Below, piece by piece: positions 1 through 11,555 of a DNA stretch of 64,000 nt. Under the pieces are notes generated by a model, which saw nothing but the letters and a program-made list of their open reading frames with translations, was not told where the DNA came from and searched no databases. Position numbers and translations under genes: made by a program. How positions within the stretch are numbered: position 1 is the first letter of the stretch; each line of letters starts with the position of its first letter. Origin of the DNA: Henckelia pumila (lineage: Eukaryota > Streptophyta > Magnoliopsida > Lamiales > Gesneriaceae); NCBI RefSeq assembly GCF_033568475.1, contig NC_133121.1:7192001-7256000 (forward strand). The letters run 5' to 3'.

Positions 1-27
1 ATTTCATATTCATACATATTCGCAGCA

Positions 28-3000
28 ATGGACGGCGGAAGATCAGGCAACTATGGCCGTGGTGGAGGACGGGGCTATCACCGGGCTCAAGCTTCCGGCG
101 GTAGAGGGCCTCACAATCAGCCACGGCCTCAGCAGCAGTGGGGCGAACGATCTGAACACCCTCATCAACAAGGAGCGGGCCGAGGTCCGCACCATCATCA
201 GCCACGGCCTCAGCAGCAGTGGGCTGAACCGGCTGAACACCCTCATCAACAAGGATGGGGCCGAGGTCCGCACCATCAGCCTCGGCCTCAGCAGCAGTGG
301 GCCGAACGGGCTGAAAACCCTCCTCAACAGGGAGTGGGCAGAGGTGCCGGAGGAGGACGAACGGGGGGTGGGAGACCGTGGGGTCAACCTCGTACTCCCT
401 CGTCATTTCCGGTTCAGTCTCCGGCCCATCCTCCAACTCCTCGCGCAACTTCTGGTATTGATTTTTTTCCCATTTCAAATCTATTCTGTGGTGGATTTCA
501 TTTGCAGGCCACGAATTTCATTTGGGATTCTTGAATTTCTTGTGCTCTTCTTTTATTTATTTTTTTATTTTTTTATCTTCCATGTAGTTTCTCGATAGTT
601 TTGAATTTTTGATGAGATTTAGTCAGGGTGTTGACTCTTCTATAGTCAGTCGTATTATTTAATGGTTTGGAAATGGAAAAATTTAAGCTTGAGGTTCGCT
701 ACGCAATACCTTAAACTTTTAATTCCACCGTTCTTAAATTTCTGATTTAATGCGGTATACTATGACTCATTAGTTACTGATTTTTTTGTTTCAATTCTTT
801 TTATTTCTTGTCTATGCATTTTTAAAGTTCTTCGGGAATTTATTTCAGAAAGTTGTAGTTAATTAAAAGAGTAAAGATCCAATTTGAATGGTGAATCTCC
901 TGGATGCTTTATATTCAAGATGTATATTTCAAAATGTGCAATGCCACATGTACAGAGCAATTTTTACGCCACAAAAAATTCAATACAAAATTTTAATTTA
1001 TCAAATCTTACGATACATTGAATGCAAAATCTAACAAAATCATATCAGAATCTCACGAGATAATAGCAAAATATCACGATATAATTGTTGTAAATGTAAA
1101 TATCGTTGTACGATATATTGGTTATACCTCTAGCATTATTCTTTCAAAATTTTGTATTATAACGATGGACTGCACCTTTGTTTGAGAGCTGTTTGATGTC
1201 ATTATTCTTCTAAATTCTTGTTAATGATTATAAGATTCAACTTTAAATCTTATGGCCTTTTGGTTGTTTTCTTCAGACGAGCTTGACACCCGATCATGCA
1301 CGATTTCGCCACCGCAGCCTCTATCGCCTCCGTCCCTCCTATCAAAAGGAGACGAGAATGGTATTCAGCCTATTAGGAGACCTGATCAGGGTGGACGGCA
1401 ATCTGTCAGGCTCATCAAACTTCTTGTTAACCATTTCCCTGTCAAATTTGGCCCTCGGAGTACTATTTTTCACTACGATGTGGACGTCAAGCCTGTTACT
1501 TCAAATGACAACCAATCTGTGAAAAGAACAGTGAGGAAATCTGATTTTCGTTTGATCAGGGATAAGCTGTGCTTTGATAATCCAGATACTTTTCCGATCC
1601 TCAAGACTGCTTATGATGGTGAAAAGAACATATTTAGCGCCGTATCTCTGCCAAGTGGACAATATATGGTGGAACTTTCTGATGGGGAAAATACCAGGGG
1701 CCGTTCTTATTTGTTCACAATCAAATTTGTGAATGAGTTGAAGCTATGCAAGCTGAGTGAATATCTGCGTGGGGAACTCTCCTACATTCCTCGTGATGTA
1801 TTGCAGGGGATGGATTTGGTAATGAAAGAAAATCCTGCTAGGCAGCGAAACTGTGTTGGAGGTGTTTATTACTCCTCGGACTACAGGAGAGAGGATGACC
1901 TTCAAAATGGAGTCGCAGCTTATAGAGGCTTTCGGCAGAGCCTGAAGCCTACCGCACAAGGTCTTTCTTTGTGTTTGGACTACTCTGTTTTAGCATTCCG
2001 AAAGCCAATGTCTGTCATAGATTATCTTAAGGAAAACGTTCCACCAATTAAATCAATAGAGGATATCAAACGTTTTAGATCAGTGGTCATCAAGGCTCTC
2101 AAAGGGTTGAAAGTAAGAGTCACGCACCGACCCTGTAAACAGAAGTATCCCATTGTAGGTCTTGCTGAAAAGGATACTTGCAATAGTTGGTTTGATCTCG
2201 TTGATCGTGAAGGTAATAATCCACCAAGAAAAACGAGCCTTGTTACCTATTTTCAGGAAAAGTGGGGAAGAAATATTGAAAACCCAAATATTCCTTGTTT
2301 ACAACTTGGGAGAAGCAACAAATCACCAGATGAAGTTCCATTGGAATTCTGTGTCTTGGTTGAGGGTCAGAGGTACCCCAAGGAGCATTTGGACTACGAT
2401 AGAGCCAAGTATTTGAAAGACTTATCAGTTGCTAAGCCTGGCATCCGACAAAGGGCGATCAATGAAATGTTGCAAGCTAATGATGGACCTTGCGGGTGCG
2501 TAATAGTTTTCCGATCCCTTGTTTTAATTATCTTTGTTGTTTGCATGGAAAATCTTTTTGCAACTGGTTAGTTTTCTTGCGGTCTGCATATTGAAATATT
2601 TCGTCTTCGTGTAAGTTATTAGTTTGTCAACTTATCTTTAGATTACCCAGCTTGTTTATTTCGTACGGACAATTATAGGCTAATTTTTTTTTGAATTAAT
2701 TAAAATGCAGTATATGTCTATGATGAAAATACTGTTGTTTATGAACATCTGTCTTTCGAATTACGAAATTATTACCTGTTCTAATTATCATGAAATTATT
2801 ACAACTAAGTCTAGAAATGACAAAAGTAGGGAACACTAGTTAGTTTTTGAACTTCCAGTACAATTTCAAATAATGAATAAAATGGCAGTGAAACTTCAAC
2901 CTTTTTGAAATTTTGTTTTCAAGATTTTTTGGGTATTAGAATCTTTAGTCTTGGAATTGCCTGTGATACTGCAATTCTTTTTGTCCTATAGCGAAAAATG

Positions 3001-4540
3001 GTAGTTCCTTGGACAATCGATGTGAGGAATCTGGAATTTTCGACTGAGTTATTTCTGAAGTTACCTGTTCCTTCTTTATTGCAGGGTTCTCATTAGTAAT
3101 TTTGGAATTCAAGTGGATAAAAATATGACTAAGGTTGGCGGTCGTGTGATCGGTGCTCCTGAGTTGAGAATAGGAGGTTCTCGAAGTGTGAAGGTGGATG
3201 GAGAGAAGTGCCAGTGGAATCTTACTGGTGATAGATGTCTCGTAGATGGGAAAGCAGTTGCTCGCTGGGCTTTGATAGATTTTACTGATGGTGAACGATA
3301 TAATAGGCTGCAGAAGGAAATGTTCATTGGCAATCTGAAGTCTCGCTGTGGAAAACTAGGTATTCGTATGGACGATCCGCTTGTTTGCCATCTGGCACCT
3401 ATGCGTAGATTTTCATCTGTTGAGGGTCTTGAGAATCTCCTGAAAGATGTAGTTGATAAAGCTAGAAGTAAGAGCAAAGAAAATTTACAAATCATTGTTT
3501 GTGTGATGGCTAATAAGGATCCTGGATACAAGTTTCTCAAGTGGGTCTCTGAAACTAAAATTGGTGTCTTGACCCAATGTTGCTTGTCCTCCCAGGCCAA
3601 TAAGGGACAGGACCAGTATCTAGCTAATCTTTGTCTCAAGATCAATGCCAAACTTGGGGGCAGCAACTTCGAGCTGATGGCAAAGCTTCCTCATTTTGTT
3701 GTTGAAGACCATGTGATGTTTATAGGAGCTGATGTGAATCACCCTGCACCGAATAATGAGTCATGTCCCTCAATAGCTGCAGTTGTAGGCACTGTTAACT
3801 GGCCTGCTGCAAATCGCTATGCTGCTAGGGTCAGTCCTCAAACCCATCGTGCTGAAAAGATTGCCAATTTTGGAGGCATGTGTTTAGATTTGATCAACAC
3901 ATATACTAGGCTCAACGGGGCTAAACCGAACAAGATTGTGATCTTTCGAGATGGTGTTAGCGAGGGGCAATTCTTAATGGTGTTAGCTGAGGAGCTGCGT
4001 GACATAAAGAATACTATTTATGAAGACCATTATCGACCAACAATCACTCTTATTGTCGCTCAGAAGCGCCACCAGACTCGTCTTTTTGGTGAGGGCAGAA
4101 ATGACATGGGGCTAACTGGCAATGTGCCTCCAGGAACTGTGGTGGACACAGTTATCGTTCATCCTTCCTACTTTGACTTCTATCTCTGCAGCCATTATGG
4201 AGGTTTAGGTACAAGCAAGCCAACTCACTACCACGTGCTTTATGATGAGAATCTCTTTACATCTGATCAGTTGCAGAAACTCATTTACGACATGTGCTTC
4301 ACGTTTGCTCGATGCACAAAGCCGGTGTCACTCGTGCCGCCAGTATACTATGCTGATCTTGTCGCGTACCGGGGGCGTTTGTTCCAAGAGGCAGCAATGG
4401 AGTCTCACTCTCGTTTCTCACCGTCGTCTTCTCATGCGTCTTCTAATGCGATGAGCTCGACTTCATCTTCTACTGCCTGGTGTGACAATGGACTCTACAA
4501 TCTGCACCCCGAATTGGAGAACATCATGTTCTTTGTTTGA
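28..4540 (+). CDS. AGO2: Argonaute protein, AGO2-type (DDD catalytic triad)
   Basis: Small-RNA-guided slicer of RNA silencing; plant AGO2 is known mainly for antiviral defence. Exons that join in frame are 28-454, 1277-2495 and 3085-4540, all with GT-AG borders, giving 1033 residues. Visible parts in order: Gly/Arg/Gln-rich N-terminus with a 26-residue repeat (about 25-103), N domain (about 185-295), PAZ (about 385-507), MID, then PIWI (about 670-1000). The catalytic residues are D765 (FIGADVNHP), D838 (VIFRDGVSEGQ) and D973 (YYADLVAYRGR). An Asp rather than His at the third position is the mark of the AGO2/AGO3 clade. The start is the first ATG, followed at once by the GR-rich leader usual for the clade. 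Intron 1 carries a MITE-like repeat. I take it to be intact. AGO3 is the alternative name, because the two are close paralogues. Confidence 0.93.
100..336 (+). repeat. Three tandem coding repeats in AGO2 exon 1
   Basis: Three units of 78, 81 and 78 bp start at 100, 178 and 259. Each encodes a GRGPHH-QPRPQQQWAE-type module of 26-27 residues ending in HQQG or PQQG. Units two and three are nearly identical in DNA, so the expansion is recent. A second frame is open through the same stretch, but that is a by-product of the repeat. Confidence 0.9.
932..1147. repeat. MITE-like repeat in AGO2 intron 1
   Basis: An AT-rich block with the run AAATTCAATACAAAA, then a TTTATCAAATCTTACG stretch and an ATATCGTTGTAC motif, ending near GCATTATTCTTTC. 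The same order of motifs recurs at about 10305-10462 downstream of the KAI2 gene, so this is a dispersed repeat. Termini and target duplication are not clear. Confidence 0.5.
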
Positions 4541-4790
4541 GTAGCACCCCTTTTACTATTCATTTAGTAAAGAGGAGTTTGTGCGTGAATCTAACGGGGG
4601 GATTCTTGTTTGTCATTCTCAAAGCAGTTGCATTGAGTTTGAGACCTCAAAATAAGCATCCCCTGGTGGTTTCCCCCTCGTGTTTTGTGTGGTTTCCCCC
4701 TCGTGTGTGGATTGGTGTCTTTTTGTGTGTTTTCTGTTCCGGGACTACTGTGTGTTTGGGTTTGTCTGTATGTGTGATTTGTTTGTGTCA

Positions 4791-4796
4791 AATAAA
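4791..4796 (+). terminator. Candidate AGO2 polyadenylation signal
   Basis: AATAAA hexamer about 250 bp after the AGO2 stop codon, following a GT-rich stretch (TGTGTTTGGGTTTGTCTG) of the kind found near plant near-upstream elements. No transcript evidence is available here. Confidence 0.4.
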
Positions 4797-5297
4797 ATAG
4801 CGAGACATATCGTGTGTGAGTCTCGTTTTCTTTCCTATGATGGCATTTATATTTCAGAAATCTTGAATTATTGTTATATAGATGGGACTTTTTTTTTTCT
4901 TTTGTAAAATATAAATTAGTATTATTTATTATACTTATCTCCTTGTTTCTTAATTACATACACAAATATTTTTATTTTGCATGTTTGTGTCAATTAGTAT
5001 GTTTATATTTATATTCTCCAACTTAATTATTATTACTTAAAACAAAAATTGTTTTTGTCCTCCAGGATATATTTCTTGGCTCCCTCCTTGCTGGCGACCA
5101 AATATAATAATTTTTTATAGTAATAATTTACTTTTAAAAACTTTGATGTGAATGATTGAAATGATGCATTTTACGTCATTAATATCAGGATACATAAATA
5201 GAAAGGTAACAATACGAAGTCTGATGTTACTCTTCCGGAAGTGTTCGAATAGTAGATCCAACAATATTTTTTTATCTGAGATTTTCACCAATATATA

Positions 5298-5319
5298 AAA
5301 TAAATAAATAAATAAATAA

Positions 5320-5374
<55 letters not shown>
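5298..5374. repeat. (AAAT)n/(AAT)n microsatellite
   Basis: About five TAAA units followed by roughly 18 uninterrupted AAT units. The antisense reading gives a poly-leucine open frame that is only a product of the repeat. Confidence 0.95.
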
Positions 5375-5376
<2 letters not shown>

Positions 5377-5869
5377 CTTGATGCTAACATAAGGACACTT
5401 GGACATCTCGTATACAAGGGAAAAAATGGGGCATTGATACTGTCATAACTCATACAGACACTACTCATATAAAGTCCAAATTTCCAATAATACGTACGAT
5501 AGATTTGAGATACACAGTCACTCGAAAGAATTAGTTTTTTTTATAGAGATTTTTTTTCATATACAGAGATTTTAGATGAAGGAATCTGGTACCCAATCGT
5601 GATTTTTTAAGAAAAAGGTACAAATACCAAAAGGTATAATTTTGTAGTTGAATTCAATATTTTACTATTTATAAGTTACGAGGAGCGTTATTTATACTTC
5701 AAAAAATGTTAATAATGAAAAAATTGCAATATTAGTCCTGTAAGATTGTCTGATTTTGGTTTTAGTCGTTCAAACTCTCCGCTCGAGTAGAGTAGGTGCT
5801 TTAGTACTTTTCAAATTTTGATTTTAGTCCAGTAACTTGGATTTTTCGATGAAAAGGACCAAAGACCAA

Positions 5870-6940
5870 ACAAAAATTTAAATATAAAACCTTTCTACAT
5901 TAAAACTAAAAATTTTTTTTAAAAACAAATAAACATTTAATATCTTAAGAAAATTCCATATTTTTTATAATATACAAATAAAATATTTTTTATTATATAC
6001 AAATAAAAAGTAAAATAACGAAAAAATTATATTGAGGTACATAAAATTTTGGTTATTTTTTTATTCAAGATATATAAAAGTATGAGATGCATAAATTTTG
6101 ATGTTCCAAAATTTTGCAGATCTAACATGATAATAAAAAAATATATCTAAATTATACTATTTAAAATCTTAGAATAACTTTTTTCTAAAAAAATTAATAT
6201 ATCATAAAATTTTTAAATTTTTAACTAAATTCTATTTTTAACAAATATAAATTTGATACGCCATATAAATTTGATTTAATTTCAATAGTTAATTTAACCA
6301 ATTGATCTTTATATTTTCGTTCTTAAATTGATATAGATCACTCGATATTTTAAACATATCTTCTTTTTTTAAAATTTAAATTGATTATAATTATTTAAAA
6401 ATATAAATATGTCAAATATATCAATTTTTAAAATAATATTTATATTTTATGAATTTTAAATATTCAGCTTTTCAGCCTTTTCTATTTTGATTATGGGAAT
6501 TAAAATTTGTGGAATAAACAATTGATTCTAAAAAGTAAAACATGAGCAAAATTTATTTATATGAGAAACAATCGATATTTTATATATTTAAACATGTTAA
6601 ATATATAATTTAATTAAAAATTATTAAAAAAATGATAAATTTATTTTTTAAGGAATATTCAATGATTAAAGTATCATGTAAATATATTTTTTTATTGTAA
6701 TGTTAGATTAGCAAAATTTTGGTACTTTTATAATCTTGAATAAAAACTAAGCAAAATTTTATGTGAATCGCTATAATTATTTTTTGTTATTTTATATTTT
6801 TTGTATATAATAAAAAATTTTATTTTATATTATAAAAAATATGGCAATTTCTTAAAATACTAAATTGTTTTTTGATTTTTATATATATTTTATTTTATTT
6901 TTTTGTTAATGTAGAAAGATTTTGTATTTAGATTTTTTTA
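5870..6940. mobile_element. Foldback element with about 260-bp inverted arms
   Basis: The left arm (about 5870-6140) and the reverse complement of the right arm (about 6685-6940) share motifs in the same order: TTTCTACATTAA, then AAGAAATTGCCATATTTTTT (AAGAAAATTCC in the left arm), TTATTATATACAAA, and AAAATTTTGC followed by ATCTAACAT. About 540 bp of AT-rich sequence separates the arms. No transposase is seen. It is probably an old non-autonomous DNA transposon; the exact ends were not fixed. Confidence 0.6.
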
Positions 6941-7515
6941 GATAATCAACATTTCATAATTTAAAGAAAATATATGCAGGATTAAATTTGTTTAATAACT
7001 GATTAATTATATGAAATGAAGTATTATTAACACTGTAAATAACACTCTCCGTAAGTAATATACATCATAATATCTTACTAACGTAGTTTGTAGACTATTG
7101 TGTTACTTCGAGTTTACCCAATGCACACCAAAAATAACGGCTGCGGATTCTCACCATCTCCAATCAATATAGTCAAAAAGTCATCCAGAGCGTACGCGGC
7201 ATAATCACATCCGCTTGATTTTCACGACATGTAGTATGGCAGATGTTTGACATGATTAAATATCTTTGTTTCCAAGGGTACCCCACTTGTTCAGGCGGGA
7301 TATTTTATCATCCTCTCCCAAACTATTAGCTTTGTCCAAACAAAGAACGTGCGCCCACATTTAATAATTTAAACAAATAAAAATAATATCCTGGATACGA
7401 ATTTTTATGGATAATAAAAAGATGGATAACGATAGGCTTATCCCGATAATAGATTCGTCCAGATTCGATTTTAAATTGATTTGGATCTAATATGATTATG
7501 AAAACAAACGAAAAA
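6941..7515. other. AT-rich spacer, nothing recognised
   Basis: No coding signal, RNA gene or clear repeat was found. About 7130-7340 is less AT-rich than its surroundings but has no open frame of note. Confidence 0.5.
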
Positions 7516-7672
7516 TGCTAGATGTGTACATCTTATAGTATACACCTTGAATTACAGTTACTATAATTTTTCTCATTAAATACAAAATTAACCATTATAA
7601 GAAATAAATATCTCGCTAGTCAAGAAAAATTTTGTAATGAATATGAAAATATACATCTAGCATTACTCGAAC
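7516..7672. mobile_element. Short MITE with AATGCTAGATGT inverted ends
   Basis: Begins AAAATGCTAGATGTGTACAT and ends ATACATCTAGCATTACTC; the two ends are inverted copies of about 15 bp. Length is about 157 bp with no coding content. The target duplication is unclear, so the superfamily is left open. Confidence 0.6.
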
Positions 7673-7770
7673 AAAATATACACAAAGATAATTAAAGTTA
7701 AATAATATTCTATTGAATGCTATTTTTTTTTGGGAAAAAAACTCTATTTTTGAAGAAATTTGGTATGGAG

Positions 7771-8444
7771 CAGGATGTCAATTTTCTCCGAATCCGATGA
7801 AGAATTCGATACCCGACCCGAATAGAGGAGAATATGGAGGTGTTTTTTGGACCCGATTAAATAAATGGATAAATTGGTATGGGAATCTCGTATATGGGTA
7901 TGGAGGCGAATGTAATGATATCCTACCCATATCCGACCCGATATCCGATTAAATATAATATAAATATAAATTTATATTTGTTTACATATTAATTTATATT
8001 AAATAAATGCTGATTTAATTTTTTTGTTGAATTATGTTAGTTGGATTTAACAATGAAAATTATTAATATAAATATAACGCTATTATATACGATAATAATG
8101 TTGAGATAAATTATTTACAACATTTTGTTATTTCTTATAATTCTTAAGTTATTAGGTTATTGATTTCTTTTATTTTTTTCTTATTTTTCTCTTATAAATT
8201 TGATATAAAATATGATAAATAAGCATATTTTTGTCAAAATAATTCAAATTTGAACAAATGTATTTGTATGGGGTAGATAGATAAATGGGGGATGGGTAGG
8301 AATGAATACTCGATACTCCGACGGGTATGGAGATGAAGATGAAATTGAATACCCGACGGGTATGGGTATGAGGATGGATTTAATAAATGGATATGAGGAT
8401 GGATACGTGATATCCTATCCATACCCGACCCATTGTCATTCCTA
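7771..8444. mobile_element. Non-autonomous hAT element with 8-bp target duplication
   Basis: Flanked on both sides by GTATGGAG (7763-7770 and 8445-8452). The ends are inverted: CAGGATGTCAAT at the left and, read on the other strand, TAGGAATGACAAT at the right. Subterminal regions are full of GGGTATGG and ACCCGAC motifs in opposite orientation, a known look of plant hAT-derived elements. There is no transposase frame. The 8-bp duplication is what hAT transposases make. Confidence 0.85.
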
Positions 8445-8498
8445 GTATGGAGGGATGTTTAAAAAGGCTTTCCTTAAAACTATCATAAAGAATTTTGG

Positions 8499-8695
8499 CT
8501 CACAAGGACATAGGCAAGTTGCTAAGACATGAGATGACGTGAGAAGAGATTTCTCAGCGTTGCGGGTTCGATCCTCATGTGGAGCATATTCCTTGCTGAA
8601 ATATTGTGGAGATATACTCTGGTAATTGGGTCATATCGCATGAGCGTAAACCTTTAACTCATGTGGAACGTGGTTCGAGTCAACCTTTTCCATCG
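8499..8695 (+). mobile_element. tRNA-derived SINE with 13-bp target duplication
   Basis: A 197-bp insert bounded by TAAAGAATTTTGG at 8486-8498 and 8696-8708. It holds a perfect-looking RNA polymerase III B box GGTTCGATCC at 8565-8574 and a weaker A-box-like TAGGCAAGTTG at 8511-8521. A tRNA-related head, long TSD and lack of coding sequence indicate a SINE. It is unlike the family at 36017 and 40642. Confidence 0.8.
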
Positions 8696-8927
8696 TAAAG
8701 AATTTTGGTCTCCAAATAATTTAATTTTTAAACCTTTTGGTTTTTTGGCTTTTTCACTTGCATAGACACTTGGCCGACATGGACACCGCACAAGTCGCTT
8801 TTACTCCGAGTCATGTGATGGCCACCAGTACCAACGATCCAACAAGTCAAAAATATCAGCCCAATTCCTTAAATGCCCCAACAGTAGTGTAAGATGTTAG
8901 ATTCATTCAAACCCAAACTCCTCAAAC

Positions 8928-9743
8928 ATGGGCACAGTCCAAGAAGCCCACAACGTACGGGTTTTGGGCTCCGGCCACCAGACCATCGTCCTCGGCCATG
9001 GCTTCGGCACCGATCAATCTGTGTGGAAGCATTTGCTGCCTCACCTCGCCGACAATTACAGAGTCATTGTGTACGATAACATGGGCGCCGGCCCCACCAA
9101 TCCCGACTACTTCGATTTCGAACGATACGCCACTCTCGAAGGGTACGCGTATGATTTGCTGGCCATTCTCGAGGAGTTTCGTGTCGATTCTTGTATTTAC
9201 GTGGGCCATTCTCTGTCTTCAATGACCGGAGTTATCGCCTCCATCTTTCGCCCCGATCTTTTCCACAAAATCGTCTTGATTTCGGCTTCTCCGAGGTTTA
9301 TAAACACGGACGATTACTACGGAGGATTCGAGAAAGAAGAAATCGACCAGCTCTGCAACGCTATGGAATCCAACTACAAGTCGTGGATCTCCGGTTTCGC
9401 GCCGCTGGTGGTGGGCGGAGACATGGATTCGGTGGCGGTGCAGGAGTTCAGCCGGACTTTGTTCAACATGAGACCCGACATCGCACTCAGCGTGTTTCGG
9501 ACCATTTTCACGTTCGATCTGAGGCACTTCCTGTCTCGCGTCACTGTCCCCTGTCACATCATTCAGAGCTCCAAGGATCTGGCCGTGCCGGTGGCCGTGG
9601 CGGAGTATCTCCACCGGAACCTCGGCGGGAAATCCATCGTCGAAGTGATGTCGACCGAGGGCCACCTCCCGCAGCTCAGCTCGCCGGAGATCACGATCCC
9701 GGTTCTGCTGCGACATATTACGCGGGATATCGTCGACGAATGA
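8928..9743 (+). CDS. KAI2: KAI2/HTL-type alpha/beta hydrolase receptor
   Basis: Receptor-hydrolase for karrikins and the unknown endogenous KAI2 ligand; it signals through MAX2 to degrade SMAX1-type repressors, in nucleus and cytosol. The intronless 271-residue frame matches the usual 270 residues. The catalytic triad is S95 (in VGHSLSS), D217 (SSKDLAVP) and H246 (EGHLPQ). It has KAI2-type features rather than D14: [21 protein letters not shown]. Compared from memory with Arabidopsis KAI2, pocket or lid positions differ: L96 for V, S98 for A, F124 for Y, F190 for G, R191 for Q. Such sites are known to tune ligand preference among KAI2 paralogues. The start is the ATG followed by GTVQEAHNV, the family N-terminus. 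A Mutator-type MITE lies 164 bp after the stop. Confidence 0.95.
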   Translation: MGTVQEAHNVRVLGSGHQTIVLGHGFGTDQSVWKHLLPHLADNYRVIVYDNMGAGPTNPDYFDFERYATLEGYAYDLLAILEEFRVDSCIYVGHSLSSMTGVIASIFRPDLFHKIVLISASPRFINTDDYYGGFEKEEIDQLCNAMESNYKSWISGFAPLVVGGDMDSVAVQEFSRTLFNMRPDIALSVFRTIFTFDLRHFLSRVTVPCHIIQSSKDLAVPVAVAEYLHRNLGGKSIVEVMSTEGHLPQLSSPEITIPVLLRHITRDIVDE

Positions 9744-9907
9744 TTCGAAAATGTTCGATTGTGCTTAGGTATGGTGTTGACTATCTGGTTTTATGTTTCC
9801 TTGTCTTGTCTAGTTCCGTTGTATGAATCATATTTTTGAACAGTCCTATTTGTTCTTTGATTCGTAAACTATTTCAGATGAATTCGAATTTATCACTGTT
9901 ATAAATG

Positions 9908-10170
9908 GAGCTAATTGCATTCACACCCCGCGTGAAAAGTCTAAAAGGCATAAACCCCATTGTAAAATTAATAGCATGTTAGATCTTATGTTATAAAAAA
10001 ATTAACATAAAAACCCCTATGAGAAGGTATAAATGTGCCCAAGTTTGTATAACATAGGGGTGAAATGTGCTACATTTTAAAAAAACTGAGGGATGCATTA
10101 GCCTATTAATATTTCTTAAAGGGTTTTATATTTTTTAGACTTTTCACAGCGCTGTGGATGCAATTAGCCC
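9908..10170. mobile_element. Mutator-type MITE (9-10 bp target duplication)
   Basis: 263 bp flanked by GTTATAAATG at 9898-9907 and 10171-10180. Inverted ends of about 35 bp: GAGCTAATTGCAT at the left against GGGCTAATTGCAT from the right, followed on each side by a GTGAAAAGTCTA motif. A duplication of 9-10 bp points to a Mutator-like transposase. It probably falls in or just after the KAI2 3'UTR. Confidence 0.85.
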
Positions 10171-10180
10171 GTTATAAATG

Positions 10181-11555
10181 ATTAATTTGATATACAATGA
10201 ATTTAACACTAACTATGCTTTTATCCATCCATACTTTCAAACAAATCCAACAATTTTAAATTATAGATCTATAATCTAATCAGTGATTCTACACTTAGAG
10301 CGAAATACACTTAGAGCGAAATGTGTACGTCAAATCTTACAAGATAAAAAATTCAATACAAAAATTTAATTTATCAAAATCTTACGTTACATTAAATACA
10401 AAATCTCGCGATATTATTATTGTAAATATCGTTGTACATGATATTTATTATAACTCTAACATTTTTCATAATCTATTGATCCAAATGCACCATGCGTGTC
10501 TTGTTTCCTTTGTGTTAAACGAGGACCTTTCAAGGTTTAGAACACATTTCGAACACTTCGAAGAGTGATTAAATTTCTGTGATCCATTGGTAAAATTATC
10601 ATATATTGGTTATAGACTGTAGAGTCATTTTAATCAGAATACACATAGTAAGATATTATTTGCTACATCTAAATACAAGTGCTTATGAATTTTTTTATTT
10701 ACATTTTTTTTAAAAAAAATTCATAATCATTTTTTTTGAAAGTTACAAACACTATCTAAATTAAAATTTTCTTATTGTGGGTATATTGGGATTTGGGACA
10801 TGTAGAGTAGATCAAAGTAAACTAGTTGAACATAATTTGCGTGTTATATAATCGTTTGTGTAAATAATAATTTTGAGTTAAGTAAAATAATTTATTTATT
10901 TTTAAAAATAGTTATTATTGTTTTAATATAAATACTTTATAGCCAGTAGAGTGTATTGCGGGCTGTAGTCCTGCCCTTGTCGGCCCACTTGACAATGGGG
11001 CCTAATGTTTTCGTGCTATTATTCATTTAGTCCAAAAGCAGCTGTTATCCATGAGGCACTTATAAGGGCCACAAACATTGGGACAGAAGAAGAGTAATCA
11101 AATGCTAGTTGTTTACTTAATTAAATAACCCTTTGTGTGTATATACGATGACATATCCAACGGCCCACATTGTTCAAAAAGTACAGGTCCATCTTGATCC
11201 AGTGCCACCAAATCTGGTTAATTTGCAATTTTTCTTTTTCTAAAATACATCGAATAACATCTCTTTAATATTTAAAATCTATCGAATCGTATTATTTTTC
11301 AGCAAATTCAAAATCATCGAGGCGTGCTATTTCTAGATATATAACTTCAAATTAAATGAGATCAAGCCTCGAATTGGTCATTTTTATTGGGCCAAACACA
11401 TCCCAAAAAGTTGATCTTCGTGGGTGGCCATCCGTGCTTCATATGGGCTTTTGAGTTTATTATTTTGAATACTAATATACTTTTCCCAGTTGTTTGAATA
11501 TTTGATATTCATAAATAATGATCTGACATTAGAATAAACAGTTTTTAAAAATATA
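10181..11555. other. Intergenic, contains a dispersed AT-rich repeat
   Basis: About 10305-10462 repeats the motif order of the AGO2 intron 1 repeat (AAATTCAATACAAAA, TTTATCAAAATCTTACG, AATATCGTTGTAC). Just before it, ACACTTAGAGCGAAAT is duplicated in tandem near 10290-10322. No gene is supported. Confidence 0.5.

Larger units (their letters stand above)
4541..5869. other. AGO2 3'UTR and AT-rich spacer
   Basis: The AGO2 3' region is GT-rich and holds a canonical AATAAA at 4791-4796, a plausible polyadenylation signal. Beyond about 4900 the sequence is AT-rich with no supported gene. A trinucleotide microsatellite lies inside at 5298-5374. Confidence 0.6.

Noticed and set aside
53-598. Second long open frame across AGO2 exon 1
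   Set aside because: It arises from the GC-rich repeat in another frame; the annotated frame joins the Argonaute exons in phase.
5115-5468. Minus-strand frame with a poly-leucine run
   Set aside because: It is the translated AAT microsatellite; no family resemblance.
8499-8695. Possible true tRNA gene because of the GGTTCGATCC box
   Set aside because: No cloverleaf or anticodon arm could be drawn, and the 13-bp duplication shows a retroposed SINE.
8922-9826. Other open frames overlapping the KAI2 gene on both strands
   Set aside because: GC-rich coding sequence keeps shadow frames open; only the KAI2 frame has conserved motifs.
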